Origin: Prorocentrum cordatum | Lineage: Eukaryota; Sar; Dinophyceae; Prorocentrales; Prorocentraceae | Reading direction: 5' to 3' | Assembly: GCA_963575745.1 (NCBI GenBank) | Contig: CAUYUJ010018328.1 | Location: 5,001-40,000 of the forward strand | Length of the DNA: 35,000 nt | Shown: positions 20,267 to 28,520 of the stretch, in pieces | How the letters are laid out: each line of letters begins with the position of its first letter | Numbering within the stretch: the stretch's first letter is position 1 | Notes under the pieces: model-generated | The model's input: only the letters and a program-made list of their open reading frames with translations | Told to the model about the DNA's origin: nothing | Database searches by the model: none | Program-made: the position numbers and the translations under genes

Positions 20267-20589
20267 ACGATCGCAGAGCGGCCGCCCCTCCGCAACGGCG
20301 GGGGGGAGGGGCTCATCGATCGAAAAGCGGCCCTCCGCAGTGGCGAGGGGCCTGGCAGCGCATCGCGAGCGGGGCCGCGCGTAGTCGTGCTCGGAGATCG
20401 GTGCCCCAGCGCGCGATAACAGGAAATATTGCCTCTCATCCATTTTTTTGTTTCTCACTCCACGCTGTCGTCCGTGCTGTCGCCGCTACCTTTTTCTCAA
20501 TATTTTGCTTTTCTTCCGCCCCCATCTTCCATCTCGCCGATGCATTATTCTGTCACTTCTATCATCATCAATCGCGCAGCACACAGCGC

Positions 20590-20650
20590 GACCCCCTCTG
20601 TCACAGAGGGGGTCTATCAACGACCCCCTCTGCCACAGAAGGGGGGGCCA
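20590..20650. repeat. Palindrome pair 3
   Basis: 20,590-20,614 is a perfect GACCCCCTCTGT / ACAGAGGGGGTC inverted repeat around one base. 20,622-20,650 is a diverged copy (CTGCCACAGAAGGGGG). It mirrors pair 1, being immediately inside the right TIR. Confidence 0.85.
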
Positions 20651-20658
20651 AAAACCAG

Positions 20659-20686
20659 TTGTCGCCTTATTTCTGTCATCGGATTA
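20659..20686 (-). repeat. Terminal inverted repeat, right
   Basis: Inverse complement of 15,096-15,123 with one mismatch over 28 bp; it ends CATCGGATTA. It closes the 5,591-bp inner unit and leads directly into TTAGC repeats. Confidence 0.75.
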
Positions 20687-20723
20687 GCTTAGCGTTGCTT
20701 ATCTCATCTTAGCTTAGCTTATT

Positions 20724-20844
20724 CCCTACCTAGGCTCTGCCTAGATGGGTTCTTACTCTCTGAGCTTAAAGGGGCCGGGCAGTGCAACTCGCCCCGGGTC
20801 GCCCCCCCGGCGTCCGCCCCGCGGTTCCCCCAGTTGCGCCCCCT
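20724..20844 (+). repeat. Terminal direct block, right copy
   Basis: Second copy of the 14,975-15,095 block: CCCTACCTAGG, CTGCCTAGA, GGGTTCTT, AGCTTAAAGGGGCC, GGCAGTGCAACTCGCCCCGG and CCGCGGTTCCCCCAGTTGCG are all shared in order. With the left copy it flanks the TIR unit in direct orientation, as a recombination product or a target block duplicated by insertion would. Confidence 0.8.
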
Positions 20845-21530
20845 GGGTTCACCCAGCTTAGCCTGGCTAGGCTTAGCTCAGCTCAGCTCAGCTCAGCTCA
20901 GCTTACCTTAGCTTAGCTTAGCTTAGCTTAGCTTACCTCATCTTAGCGTAGCTTACCTTAGCTTAGCTTAGCTTTGGCTGGCCTAGCCTAGCTTAGCTTA
21001 GCTTAGCATAGCTTAGCCTAGCTTAACTCAGCTTAGCTTAGCTTAGCTTAGCTTATCTCATTTTAGCTTAGCTTAGCTTAGCCTAGCTTAGCTTGGCTTA
21101 GCTTAGTTTAGCTTAGCTCAGCCTGGCCTAGCTTAGCTTAGCTGCGCAAAGCTCAGCTTAGCTTAGCATAGCTTAGCTTACCTTAGTTAGGTTAGCGCAG
21201 CGCAGCATAACGCAGCGCAGCATTATCACAGCATAGCATAGCATAGCATAGCCAAGCGTAGCCAAGCATAGCATAACCAAGCGTAGCCAAGCATCGCATA
21301 GCATAGCTCAGCATAGCGTATCATAGCATAGCACATCATAGCATAGCGCAGCACAGCGAAACATACCATAGCATAACATTGCTTAGCATATCACAGCGCA
21401 GCATAGCATAGCATCGCGCAGCATAGCATATCATAACATAGCATAGCGCATCATATCATACAATATCATATCATATCATATCGCAACACAGTATATAATA
21501 TCATAACCTGGCATATCATAGCATTGAGAT
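20845..21530. repeat. Pentanucleotide array TTAGC / GCATA / TATCA
   Basis: A continuous 5-bp periodic array whose unit drifts along its length: AGCTC/TTAGC (20,870-21,190), CGCAGCATA and GCATA (21,190-21,420), then TATCA-rich (21,430-21,530). No gene. Confidence 0.9.
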
Positions 21531-21810
21531 GTCTGTAGATATCATAGTATCATACCAACGCATACCATATCGTAGCATACCATATCATAGTTTCATACCA
21601 TATCATAGTACAGCATTGAGATGTATGTGTATGTGTAGATGTTGCTGTAGGTGTAGATGTAGATGTATGTGTATATGTAGATGTATATGTATGAGTAGAC
21701 GTACGTGTATATGTATATGTAGATGTGAGTCTCGCTGTTGATGTTGATGTAGATGTAGATGCAGGTGTATATGTACATGTAGCTGTCGGTGTATATGTAT
21801 ATGTTGCTTT
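21531..21810. repeat. Hexanucleotide-like TATGTA / GATGTA array
   Basis: CATACCATATCATAG-type units (21,531-21,610), then 6-bp periodic GTATATGTAGAT-like repeats (21,618-21,808). The Tyr/Ile/Thr-rich - strand frames and the Cys-rich + strand frame are repeat artefacts. Confidence 0.85.
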
Positions 21811-21847
21811 CCTAAACGCTCCAACTCCTAGGTAGGGTTGCACTGGG

Positions 21848-22402
21848 ATGCTTATGTTACAACCTAACTGCAGAACGACTGGGCTACCATCTGATCTCAT
21901 TGATCAGGTTAACTACGATACTTGGTATGAACATCATAAAGAGGATTTGCCGCATGTCAAGTTCTGTGGGAAGGTGGCCGTACGTCAGAACGATCCCCGA
22001 CGACTGTACTTACGAGAACAACCAGTGGGTACTTGGGTGGGTCAGATACCACCATTGATTACATCGGCCAAAAGCAAGGGCACCTGCAAGGTTTATATGG
22101 ACCAAAATACGACTGGTCTCCGTGATTCCCATGGGGTACTGATACGAAAACCGACTGATATCATGGCCAACCACCGCCTTTTACTCACCCCTTCTGAACG
22201 AAAGCGATGTGCTGGCGATCATTACCATGCGTCGGTCTGTAACGGAAAACTTTCCATGGCTGCGCATTATACTCCAAAGTTTCAGTCGCTTTTTGTCGAT
22301 GCTGTTCAGATCGCGCGCGATCTCTTCCAGGTAAATTGTGATCCCTTCCATGGTCACCCTTATTCGCCCCCCCGTGTTGGTTGCCAACGTGAAGGGATAT
22401 GA
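21848..22402 (+). pseudogene. Methyltransferase-like domain, C-terminal half
   Basis: Resumes the domain cut at 14,974. LQPNCRTTG at 21,857-21,883 takes the position of the motif IV loop (PPC/PNC), then HVKFCGKVAVRQND, LREQPVGTWVGQIPPL (the ENV/ENP-like motif) and MDQNTTGLRDSHG. It ends where a frame change near 22,370 leads into the zinc region. Six residues (CTGMLM) before LQPNC look like insertion-edge scar. Same decayed status as the N-terminal half. Confidence 0.65.
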
Positions 22403-23057
22403 TTTGGACGATCCGAGCCTCCCTAGGCAATCCGATGGCTCGATCGCGAGACCGCCCTCGGGAGGGCTCGGGTGTCCCGCGTGCGCGGATAATGTGAACA
22501 TGCGTTCTCCCTCGCATGAAAGAAATCCTAGACATTGCAGGTGGTGCGATAAGGGCGAATGCCATTGGGAATGTCCGAGCTGTAAGAGGAACTACGGCAA
22601 GAACAAGCCTGGACACGTACTGACACCTGGCAAATTTGCGTTTGCCAAGCCCTGGAAGCTGCCCGACAATCATGGGCAGGTGCCACCCTCTCCTGCCGAA
22701 CCGGCAGCAGGACCTGCACCGCCGGCTCCTGCTGAACCAGCAGCACCGCCACCCGAGGCGCCGGCCGCATCACCACTTACGCGGCTAAGATCACCAAGAC
22801 CCGGCTCTAGAGCTGGACCTACAGCGGGTGCGAGCAGCCACGATACTACCGTAGGCAGACATGCTGCTGAACCTGCTGCAGGGCAACCTGCCTCGAGTGG
22901 AGCTGGTAGTTCGGATGGCCATCTCCGACTGCCACAGGTTAGAGCCAGACGTGGCCGACAGCAGGGTGGAGAAGCACCCTCTCGGCCACCGGCGGGTAAC
23001 CCTACTGCGCGACCACGACTTCCAGACTGGTCACGGTTCGACGTGCAACTCAGTTAA
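22338..23057 (+). pseudogene. Paired CxxC zinc region and Pro/Ala linker
   Basis: The open frame contains CPACADNVNMRSPSHERNPR then HCRWC, and a second unit CPSCKRNYGKNKPGHVLTPG (cysteines from 22,473 and 22,572). These are two Cys-x2-Cys ... His ... Cys modules; the second has lost its last cysteine. A Pro/Ala linker follows with A-G-x-P-A-type repeats at 22,704 and 22,878. Probably nucleic-acid binding; the function is inferred from the motif alone. Confidence 0.6.
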
Positions 23058-23087
23058 ACAAATTCTCGAAGCCTTGGCCCGAGCGTG

Positions 23088-24311
23088 GTAACACGCGAGT
23101 TGCGGAAGCTACACTTGCGTTGGTTCCATGCCAGAGAGCCTAAGATGGGATTCGTCTTGAGCTAGATAGGTCTGGATAACGTCAGACTCAACCTGATTAA
23201 AAGTGTCTGCGATACATGTCGGGAGTGCAGAGCGTGGGGCAAGCCTGGGCGTGCGATTATGCCCTCCACTGCACTACCTGGTACATTCAATGAAGAAGTG
23301 GAAGGTGATCTGATGTCCCACAAACGAGAACACAACATATTCCATATCATCGATCGTTGTATTCGATATGCTACTGGCATAGATGTACCAGACAAGACTA
23401 TGACCATTATCCTGGAAGCATATCATCAGTGCTGGATGCAGTTTGGATCTGCAAAGGTACTCTACTCCGACGGAGGGGGTGCCCTTAACGACGACATTGC
23501 GAAAGCAGTCTTTAAGACAAGCAACACTGAACTCAGGATGCGCGCGCGTGGGCAGCACGCTACGACGATCGAAGCCAGAAATGGCATATTGCGCCATCTG
23601 CTTCATGTCATGGAATCTGAATTCAACCGATTGGACATGCCGCTTGTGTTCACACGGCTACTGCACGAGGCTTTGTTCGCCGCCAGCGCGTTCACCTTCT
23701 ACAGCGATGTGTCTCCGTATGACGCTCTGTTTGGACGGCAACCTGCAGTGCTTCCTGACTTGCCTGTCTTGGACCGCGAGCAGCCGACGGAGACGTCGGA
23801 TCATTCTCGTGAACAGACGATACGCAAGGTATGTATTGAAGCTATCGGACAGGCCACAGCAGTAGCTAAGACCAATCGTGCCTTACGCACTAAGAAAACT
23901 ATCACTGGTCAGCATTATTACGATGAAGGAGACTTGGTCGATTATCATCGCCCCACAACCACGAAGGATGACTGCGGAGGCTGGAGCGGCCCATTCCCCG
24001 TCGTAAAGAATGATCCCGAAAAGGGGTCAAGTCATCATCCGAGTGGGCAATCGGGATGTTCAAGTACAGTATGGCGATGCACGACATTCACTCTCTATAT
24101 TGAAGCACTGATAGCCCGAGAGATTGGCTCCGACAGCACTGCACTACGGACTGTGTTGACGTTCGTGGCCAGTTTGTCAGCGGGGGGACCTGCTCTGACC
24201 TTTGGCTGTGTGCCGACCAAGAAAAAGGCTTCATATGGCGAGCGCAAGCCGTCTATCTCCTATTCGCTTTACAGAACCGTAGCAGAAACGTCTTCCGCAT
24301 TGAGAATGTAG
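23088..24311 (+). pseudogene. int: Copia-type integrase
   Basis: HHCC zinc domain first: LHLRWFH and CDTCREC, interrupted by a TAG at 23,163-23,165. The catalytic core from 23,259 carries all three acidic residues: Asp in VEGDLM (residue 17), Asp in LYSDGGG (71) and Glu in TTIEARNGILRH (105). YDALFGRQP follows. This enzyme inserts the element DNA into the host. The frame goes wrong near 24,195 (after an A-G-G-P-A repeat at 24,180): the +2 frame reads DQEKGFIWRAQAVYLLFALQ. The core itself is well preserved. Confidence 0.8.
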
Positions 24312-24649
24312 TTTCAGCCAGGTTAGCGAAGAGTATTCATAAACTACCTCCGGTTACTCATGCTGACAGCTGCGCATTGGTCCACTGTGACAGCGATGTG
24401 AATCCAGGATTTCACTTTTATGCAGCAGAAGGCACTGCACTGAACATATACGATATAACTGGATCAGCACATTCGAGAATCATCCAATGCCTGAAGTCCA
24501 CTAAACCCCAAGCAGGTGTTGATCAGGACATGACAAGATTTGACGAATTGGCGGGTACACCGACACCGGATGGAACCACAAGAGAAGCCTCAGATGCCGA
24601 ACCACCACATGATGATGGACTGCTTTCTACGACCGACGAGGAATCATAG
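24302..24649 (+). pseudogene. Integrase-reverse transcriptase tether
   Basis: RSRNVFRIENVVSARLAKSI, then VHCDSDVNPGFHFYAAEGTA and an acidic, Pro-rich tail ending LLSTTDEES at a TAG. No catalytic motif. It connects integrase and reverse transcriptase in the polyprotein. Confidence 0.45.
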
Positions 24650-24661
24650 GCTGATCGCGAG

Positions 24662-25445
24662 TCACATTTTATGGAAGTGTGGTGTGCAGAATTTCAAAAG
24701 GAAAGGGAACTGCTGGAGGCGACTCCACCAGAGGACCTCTTTACCATGCCCACACAGATGGTTCTATATCAAAGTGTGCTGATCACTGTAGCTGATGAAC
24801 AGCGGAGACACCTGCCGAAGTGGGGGCGCACTCGCGACTCCGACACCGTGGAGACGTACTACGTCCCAATGTGTACCATGGTCGAAGACTGCCAACTACG
24901 GACTGGACTCAGACGAAAATGGTCAATATGTCGAACTCTGCTTCGCGGCAGAAGTGTCGAAGGTAGTCCTGTCCGAACAGCGGCGCATGATGCTAGTTGC
25001 TGACCGTGTGACCACTGCGCGGGTATGCGTTACCGCCGCTGCAGAGCGAGCTGTGGTCGTCAAGGAAGACGACCTCCTTGCGAAAGCTGACATCCAGGCG
25101 AATCCCGATAAAGTATCAAAGGCCCTCTGCACTGAACTCAAGACATGGTTCGACAACAAGTGTTTCAATCTGCAAGATATAGCTAAAGCGTCGAACATCA
25201 TGACTTCGAGGTACGTGAGCAAGTGGAAGTTTGTGAAGAACGACAGGGGCGAGGTGGAGCGTGCCATCATATTACGCCTGGTACTCCGTGGCTTCATGGA
25301 CCTTGAAGCTTTCGACGTAGAAACCTTTTCGGGCACGTTGCGACGGTCAAGCCAGAGGCTACTCGCTAGCACGGCAGCGTGCAAGAAGCAATGGATCACT
25401 GCTTCCCTCGACATCAACATGGCCTCCCTGAAAGGGGTTGACCTA
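24662..25445 (+). pseudogene. pol: Reverse transcriptase, N-terminal part
   Basis: MEVWCAEFQKERELLEATPP starts in one frame; near 24,895 it changes to YGLDSDENGQYVELCFAAEV. RT motifs: ELKTWFDNKCFNLQDIAKAS, RYVSKWKFVKNDRGEVERAI, LVLRGFMDLEAFDVETFSGT and LDINMASLKG with the first catalytic Asp (25,410-25,412). A one-base change in the GGGG run at 25,434-25,437 shifts the frame before TYQELAEATGG. Confidence 0.75.
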
Positions 25446-26058
25446 TCAGGAACTTGCTGAGGCTACCGGTGGAAAGGAACGTGTGGCGTGTTTTACTCTG
25501 CCGCCTGGATCGGCCACAGTGCTTCGAAGTCTCCCAGGATTCGAACGCTACGACGAGTCAAAGCATTGCTTGCAGTGCTTGAAACCAGGCACGGGCACCA
25601 AGAACGCACCGCGAGTTTTCCCATTAAATCTCAGAAGGACCACCAGGGGTTTTGGTCTCCGACCCACGTCCTACGAGGAGGAGCTCGAGACGAGCAACGC
25701 CCTGCTCACGGCCACGCATGTTGATGATACCGATCTGGCCGGTACTGAGAACACCATTGACAAGTGTGGGAAATCCGTAGAAGACACCTTTGGTAAGTGT
25801 ACACTCAACAAGCACACATGCACCAACTGTGCTGTGATATGGACCAAGGATGGGGACGGTGATGCCACTTTGGACCAATATGAATACATCAAGCAGCTCC
25901 GTCCCGTGCAACATCCTGAACTTACCGTCGCCGACGCTAGCGCTCAGGCATCCAAGATGATTGCAGACATGTTCGTCAGCCTCAGGGGCGAGCTGGCGTA
26001 TGCATTAATCACCCAGGTGTGGTTGATGGTGCATGTTGTATCTCTACAACGTGTCTAA
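25438..26058 (+). pseudogene. pol: Reverse transcriptase, C-terminal part with HVDD active site
   Basis: TYQELAEATGGKERVACFTL, LPGFERYDESKHCLQCLKPG, TGTKNAPRVF, then THVDDTDLAGT, where HVDD (25,717-25,728) replaces the YVDD polymerase motif. His in this position is usual in dinoflagellate copia elements. ELAYALITQVWLMVHVVSLQ corresponds to the post-catalytic region. It ends at a TAA at 26,056, beyond which RNase H continues. Confidence 0.8.
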
Positions 26059-26860
26059 GAACCGGCCAACATCCAAGTGCGACGACTGAGCGCGATCACC
26101 AGGAAGCTGCAGGCCTGCCCACAGCTGATCGCCTACCAGGCGATGACTCCTACGAGAGAGGTTGACCTGCACAGCGACTCAGGATACCGACGCCTGAGTG
26201 GAGACGACGACGACGACGTCAGAGTCCATGGTATTCGGGGGGCAAACCTGCTACGACGTGGACGCGCGTCATCCGGTAAACCTGTCGTTCGCTTGATCGA
26301 TGCGTGCCGCAAGTCTCACCGCTTGCAGGTCCGCTCGAGCTATTCAGCAGAGACACTAGCAGCATCCCATAATTTGGAGGACTGTTATCCCACGGTTGTG
26401 ACTCTGCACGGCCTCCACGCAGGGCCTCTCGCGCCCGCTCAGTTGAAATATATGCTTGAAGTGGGTGGCCTGAGCATCAGGGTCACTTTGACCATAGTTC
26501 CAGCGTTTTTTTTTTTTTTTTTTTTTTGTTTCTCTCCCCCCCCCCCTTTCTTTCTTCTTCTTCTTCCTCTTGTTTCTTCTTATACATATAAAACCCTTGT
26601 CAAGGAAAGACTTGAAGAAGCCGGCTGATTGTACCCTTTTAGGGCACATCATTTGAATGCGACAGATAATGGAGCGTGGAATCGTGCGCAGTATTCAGTG
26701 GTGCGACACCCGCGACATGAATGCGGATGGTCACACCAAGGGGAGCATCGACAGAGAAATGCTCATACAAGTCTTGGGAGGTATACAGGCCTTGGAACAT
26801 GACCTGAAGAGTCATGCTCCATATCGGGCCGTCCAGACATCTAGTTCTGACGCCGCCTGA
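26059..26860 (+). pseudogene. RNase H domain, interrupted
   Basis: VRRLSAITRKLQACPQLIAY leads to the acidic residues of RNase H: Asp in VDLHSDSGYRR, Glu in SAETLAA, a third position that reads TIVPA where Asp is expected, and Asp in NADGHTKG. A pyrimidine tract (26,506-26,580) is inserted after TIVPA. A frame change near 26,595 and a TGA at 26,654-26,656, where a Trp codon would fit, follow. MRQIMERGIVRSIQWCDTRD then runs to the TGA at 26,858. The domain would degrade the RNA strand during reverse transcription. Confidence 0.75.
26506..26580. repeat. T/C homopolymer insertion inside RNase H
   Basis: Poly-T (26,506-26,527), poly-C (about 26,536-26,546) and CTT repeats interrupt the RNase H reading. 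It could be an oligo-tract expansion or the scar of a retroposed poly(A) tail on the opposite strand. Confidence 0.8.
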
Positions 26861-27225
26861 AGAGTACTTTAAGTACAGAGCTGTACAAGCAAGGCAACTT
26901 GCGAGCGGGTCCACCTTCCTTCTGGCCCGCCCCTTTTTCTGTCCTTGTGCATATTAGCTGCTGTGCCTGCTGTATAGGGGCGACGGGCTCACGCTTCGTC
27001 TCCCTCCCCCCCCGACTCTAAAGCGAGCTGAGGGACGTGAGGAGCGGAAACGAGCGTGCGCCCGCGGACGTGTCGGCTCAAGCGGCCGACCGCCCAAATA
27101 TGACTGTGCCTCATCGCGAGGCACACGATTGCTATCGAGACCGAAAGGGCCTTCCTATTGCTTAAGATGGCACATCCTCTCCTACTGGGACTATCGTAAT
27201 TACGGTACAACAGAGCAGGAGCTTG
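26861..27225. other. No recognisable gene downstream of the retrotransposon
   Basis: Contains GTACTT-T-AAGTAC just after the RNase H stop and no convincing polypurine tract or LTR. A similarity between CCTTGTGCATATTAGCTG (about 26,943) and CCTTGCACATTAGTAAC (about 27,327) hints at a diverged repeat of roughly 385 bp. Confidence 0.35.
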
Positions 27226-27265
27226 GCTTCGCCTCGGGCGAAGCTGCTGGCTGGGCCTCCCAGCC
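27226..27265. repeat. Two adjacent perfect hairpins
   Basis: 27,226-27,244 has 8-bp arms GCTTCGCC / GGCGAAGC with loop TCG. 27,249-27,265 has 7-bp arms GGCTGGG / CCCAGCC with loop CCT. Four bases separate them, a double-hairpin arrangement. Confidence 0.85.
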
Positions 27266-27399
27266 CCCTTCAAACTCAAGACACCCACCCGCCCGCAAGC
27301 CGTCTAGCTCACTCCTGCCCGCCCTCCTTGCACATTAGTAACACCCCGAGCCTGAGCATGTTCAGCGGTTGTCTTTGGATGGACAGCTACTGGGAACCA

Positions 27400-27610
27400 A
27401 AGCCGACCCCAGGTGCGCGACGTTTGGGCGAGGTGCGCCATGCGTGCCAGGGGCGCCACGTGCGCCAGGCTCCCCTGGGGCCTGAGCGTACCAGGCACGC
27501 ATGTTGCGCCAGATGCGCCACGTGCTCCGAGTGCGCCAGGTGTGCCGCACATTCCAGCCGCGCCAGGTGCGCCGCGTTCGGGGCATTTGCAGGGTGCGTC
27601 AGGTGCGCTT
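27400..27610. repeat. Imperfect GTGCGCCAG repeats
   Basis: About ten diverged 9-12 bp units (GTGCGCCA, GGCGCCA, GTGCTCCG) in tandem. They keep frames open on both strands, giving Ala/His/Leu-rich or Cys/Ala-rich translations. No gene inferred. Confidence 0.65.
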
Positions 27611-27644
27611 GCGCTCGTGACAACACACATCGGGAAACATGTCG

Positions 27645-28520
27645 GCCCCCACCATCCTTGTCGAAAACTGATGCCCATCATTGTGTCAGCTGGGCCTGCG
27701 CACAGCAGGCCACGCGCCATCACCCCGGCCGCCCCCTATCAGAAACCACTTGACAGTGATTGCGGGATGGCCGCGCATGATCCAGATTTCGCCGCGAGGT
27801 GAATGTTTTTTTGTTGTTGTTTCGGTCAGGGATGGAAGCCGTGCGCGCAGCAGGGAATCTGCTGACACCCCCGCCGTCCTTGTCAAAAACAATTTGAAGT
27901 ACTCGCGGGCCTCACGAACACGACTCAAGAATTTGCCCCAAAGTGTACTTTACCTTGATTTTCGACAGGGATGGTTGGGGTGGTCGCATCGGTTTGGCAG
28001 CGCATGCTCCAAATGTGGAGGCGGAGTGCGGTTTGTATTGTTTTTTGACAGGGATGGTGGGGGGTGGGCGGGCATGGTGTCGACATAGTGCCTGGTTGGC
28101 CCCAGTCGCCTGGGGGAGGGGGTGTATATCCATAAGAAACAGTGGTGGAACCCTCCCCGACGGGGAAGGAAGGGGATGGTTAGAAGAGGAGCTTCCCTAG
28201 ACCACCTGCGCCCAGAGGGCTGGTGGGACTACGGGCTGCGCCTGTAAACAAGTGCTTGCGGGGCCCCGAACATCACCCAAGATTTTGCCTCAAAATGTAT
28301 TCTTGATTGTTTTTTGACAGGGGCGGTGGGGGGGTGTTGTCATTGGTTCGGGTTGGCTGCTGGTCGCCTGGTGGGAGGGGGTGTTTGTAATAAGGAACAA
28401 TGATTAATTCTTCCCAGATGCGGAAGAAGGGGGAATATGGATGATGAAACGCTCTGAACTACCTCAGCCCAGATGGTTGGTGGAATTTAAGGGCATGTCT
28501 TTATCAAGATCTGAGGCGCC
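27645..28520. repeat. Dispersed repeat cluster with GACAGGGATGG motif
   Basis: The motif TTTTTGACAGGGATGGTGGGG occurs directly near 27,958, 28,042 and 28,312, and inverted near 27,648 and 27,883. Two direct copies of a longer unit follow the motif (about 28,042-28,235 and 28,312-28,490): GTCGCCTGG, GGGAGGGGGTGT, a TAAG-AACA phrase, a GGGGAAGG-type phrase, and CACCTGCGCCCAGAGGGCTGG versus a diverged form. The second part also matches 32,140-32,255. Confidence 0.65.

Larger units (their letters stand above)
14975..21837. mobile_element. 6.86 kb composite insertion splitting the retrotransposon
   Basis: Bounded by CCCTACCTAGG at 14,975-14,985 and its inverse CCTAGGTAGGG at 21,827-21,837. It separates two halves of one protein domain (VCFVKIV before, LQPNCRTTG after). 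The A-G-x-P-A hairpins that pepper the host element on both sides are absent inside. A target-site duplication is unclear: TTGTT precedes and TTGCA follows. Parts: left 121-bp block, inner TIR unit, repeat of the left block, pentanucleotide and hexanucleotide array, inverted end. Confidence 0.7.
6301..26860 (+). mobile_element. Decayed copia-like LTR-retrotransposon-type element, interrupted
   Basis: Domains in + strand order are CCHC knuckle, linker, Tpt1-like, RING-H2, retropepsin, methyltransferase-like, zinc region, integrase, reverse transcriptase and RNase H. Integrase before reverse transcriptase is the Ty1/copia order. Frame changes and stops occur throughout, so this copy cannot make the polyprotein. 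The segment 14,975-21,837 is a later insertion; without it the coding part is about 13.7 kb, long for copia. I found no matching long terminal repeats at either edge, so both outer limits are uncertain. The recurring in-frame A-G-x-P-A peptide helps confirm the true frame in most segments. Confidence 0.8.

Noticed and set aside
15096-20686. Classing the TIR unit as a LINE because of ORF1 plus an EEP-like ORF
   Set aside because: No reverse transcriptase, no 3' tail, and terminal inverted repeats are present.
20845-21530. Telomeric or interstitial telomere repeat
   Set aside because: The TTAGC unit is 5 bp and drifts in sequence; dinoflagellate telomeres are TTTAGGG-type.
14960-21850. A clear target-site duplication at the composite insertion
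   Set aside because: Flanks TTGTT and TTGCA share only three bases, and the reading frame does not rejoin exactly. A 2-3 bp duplication cannot be distinguished from chance.
23733-23746. An additional A-G-x-P-A hairpin at GGACGGCAACCTGC
   Set aside because: Here the peptide is LFGRQPAV, a conserved integrase motif, so the likeness is probably coincidental; it was left out of the count.
9443-26656. Recoding of TGA as an amino acid (stops at 9,443, 9,716, 26,654)
   Set aside because: TAG and TAA stops (7,103, 7,244, 8,236, 12,500, 23,163) and many frameshifts interrupt the same polyprotein, so ordinary decay explains them.
26860-27350. 3' LTR of the retrotransposon
   Set aside because: No matching direct repeat was found upstream of gag, and no polypurine tract/TG...CA pair was evident.
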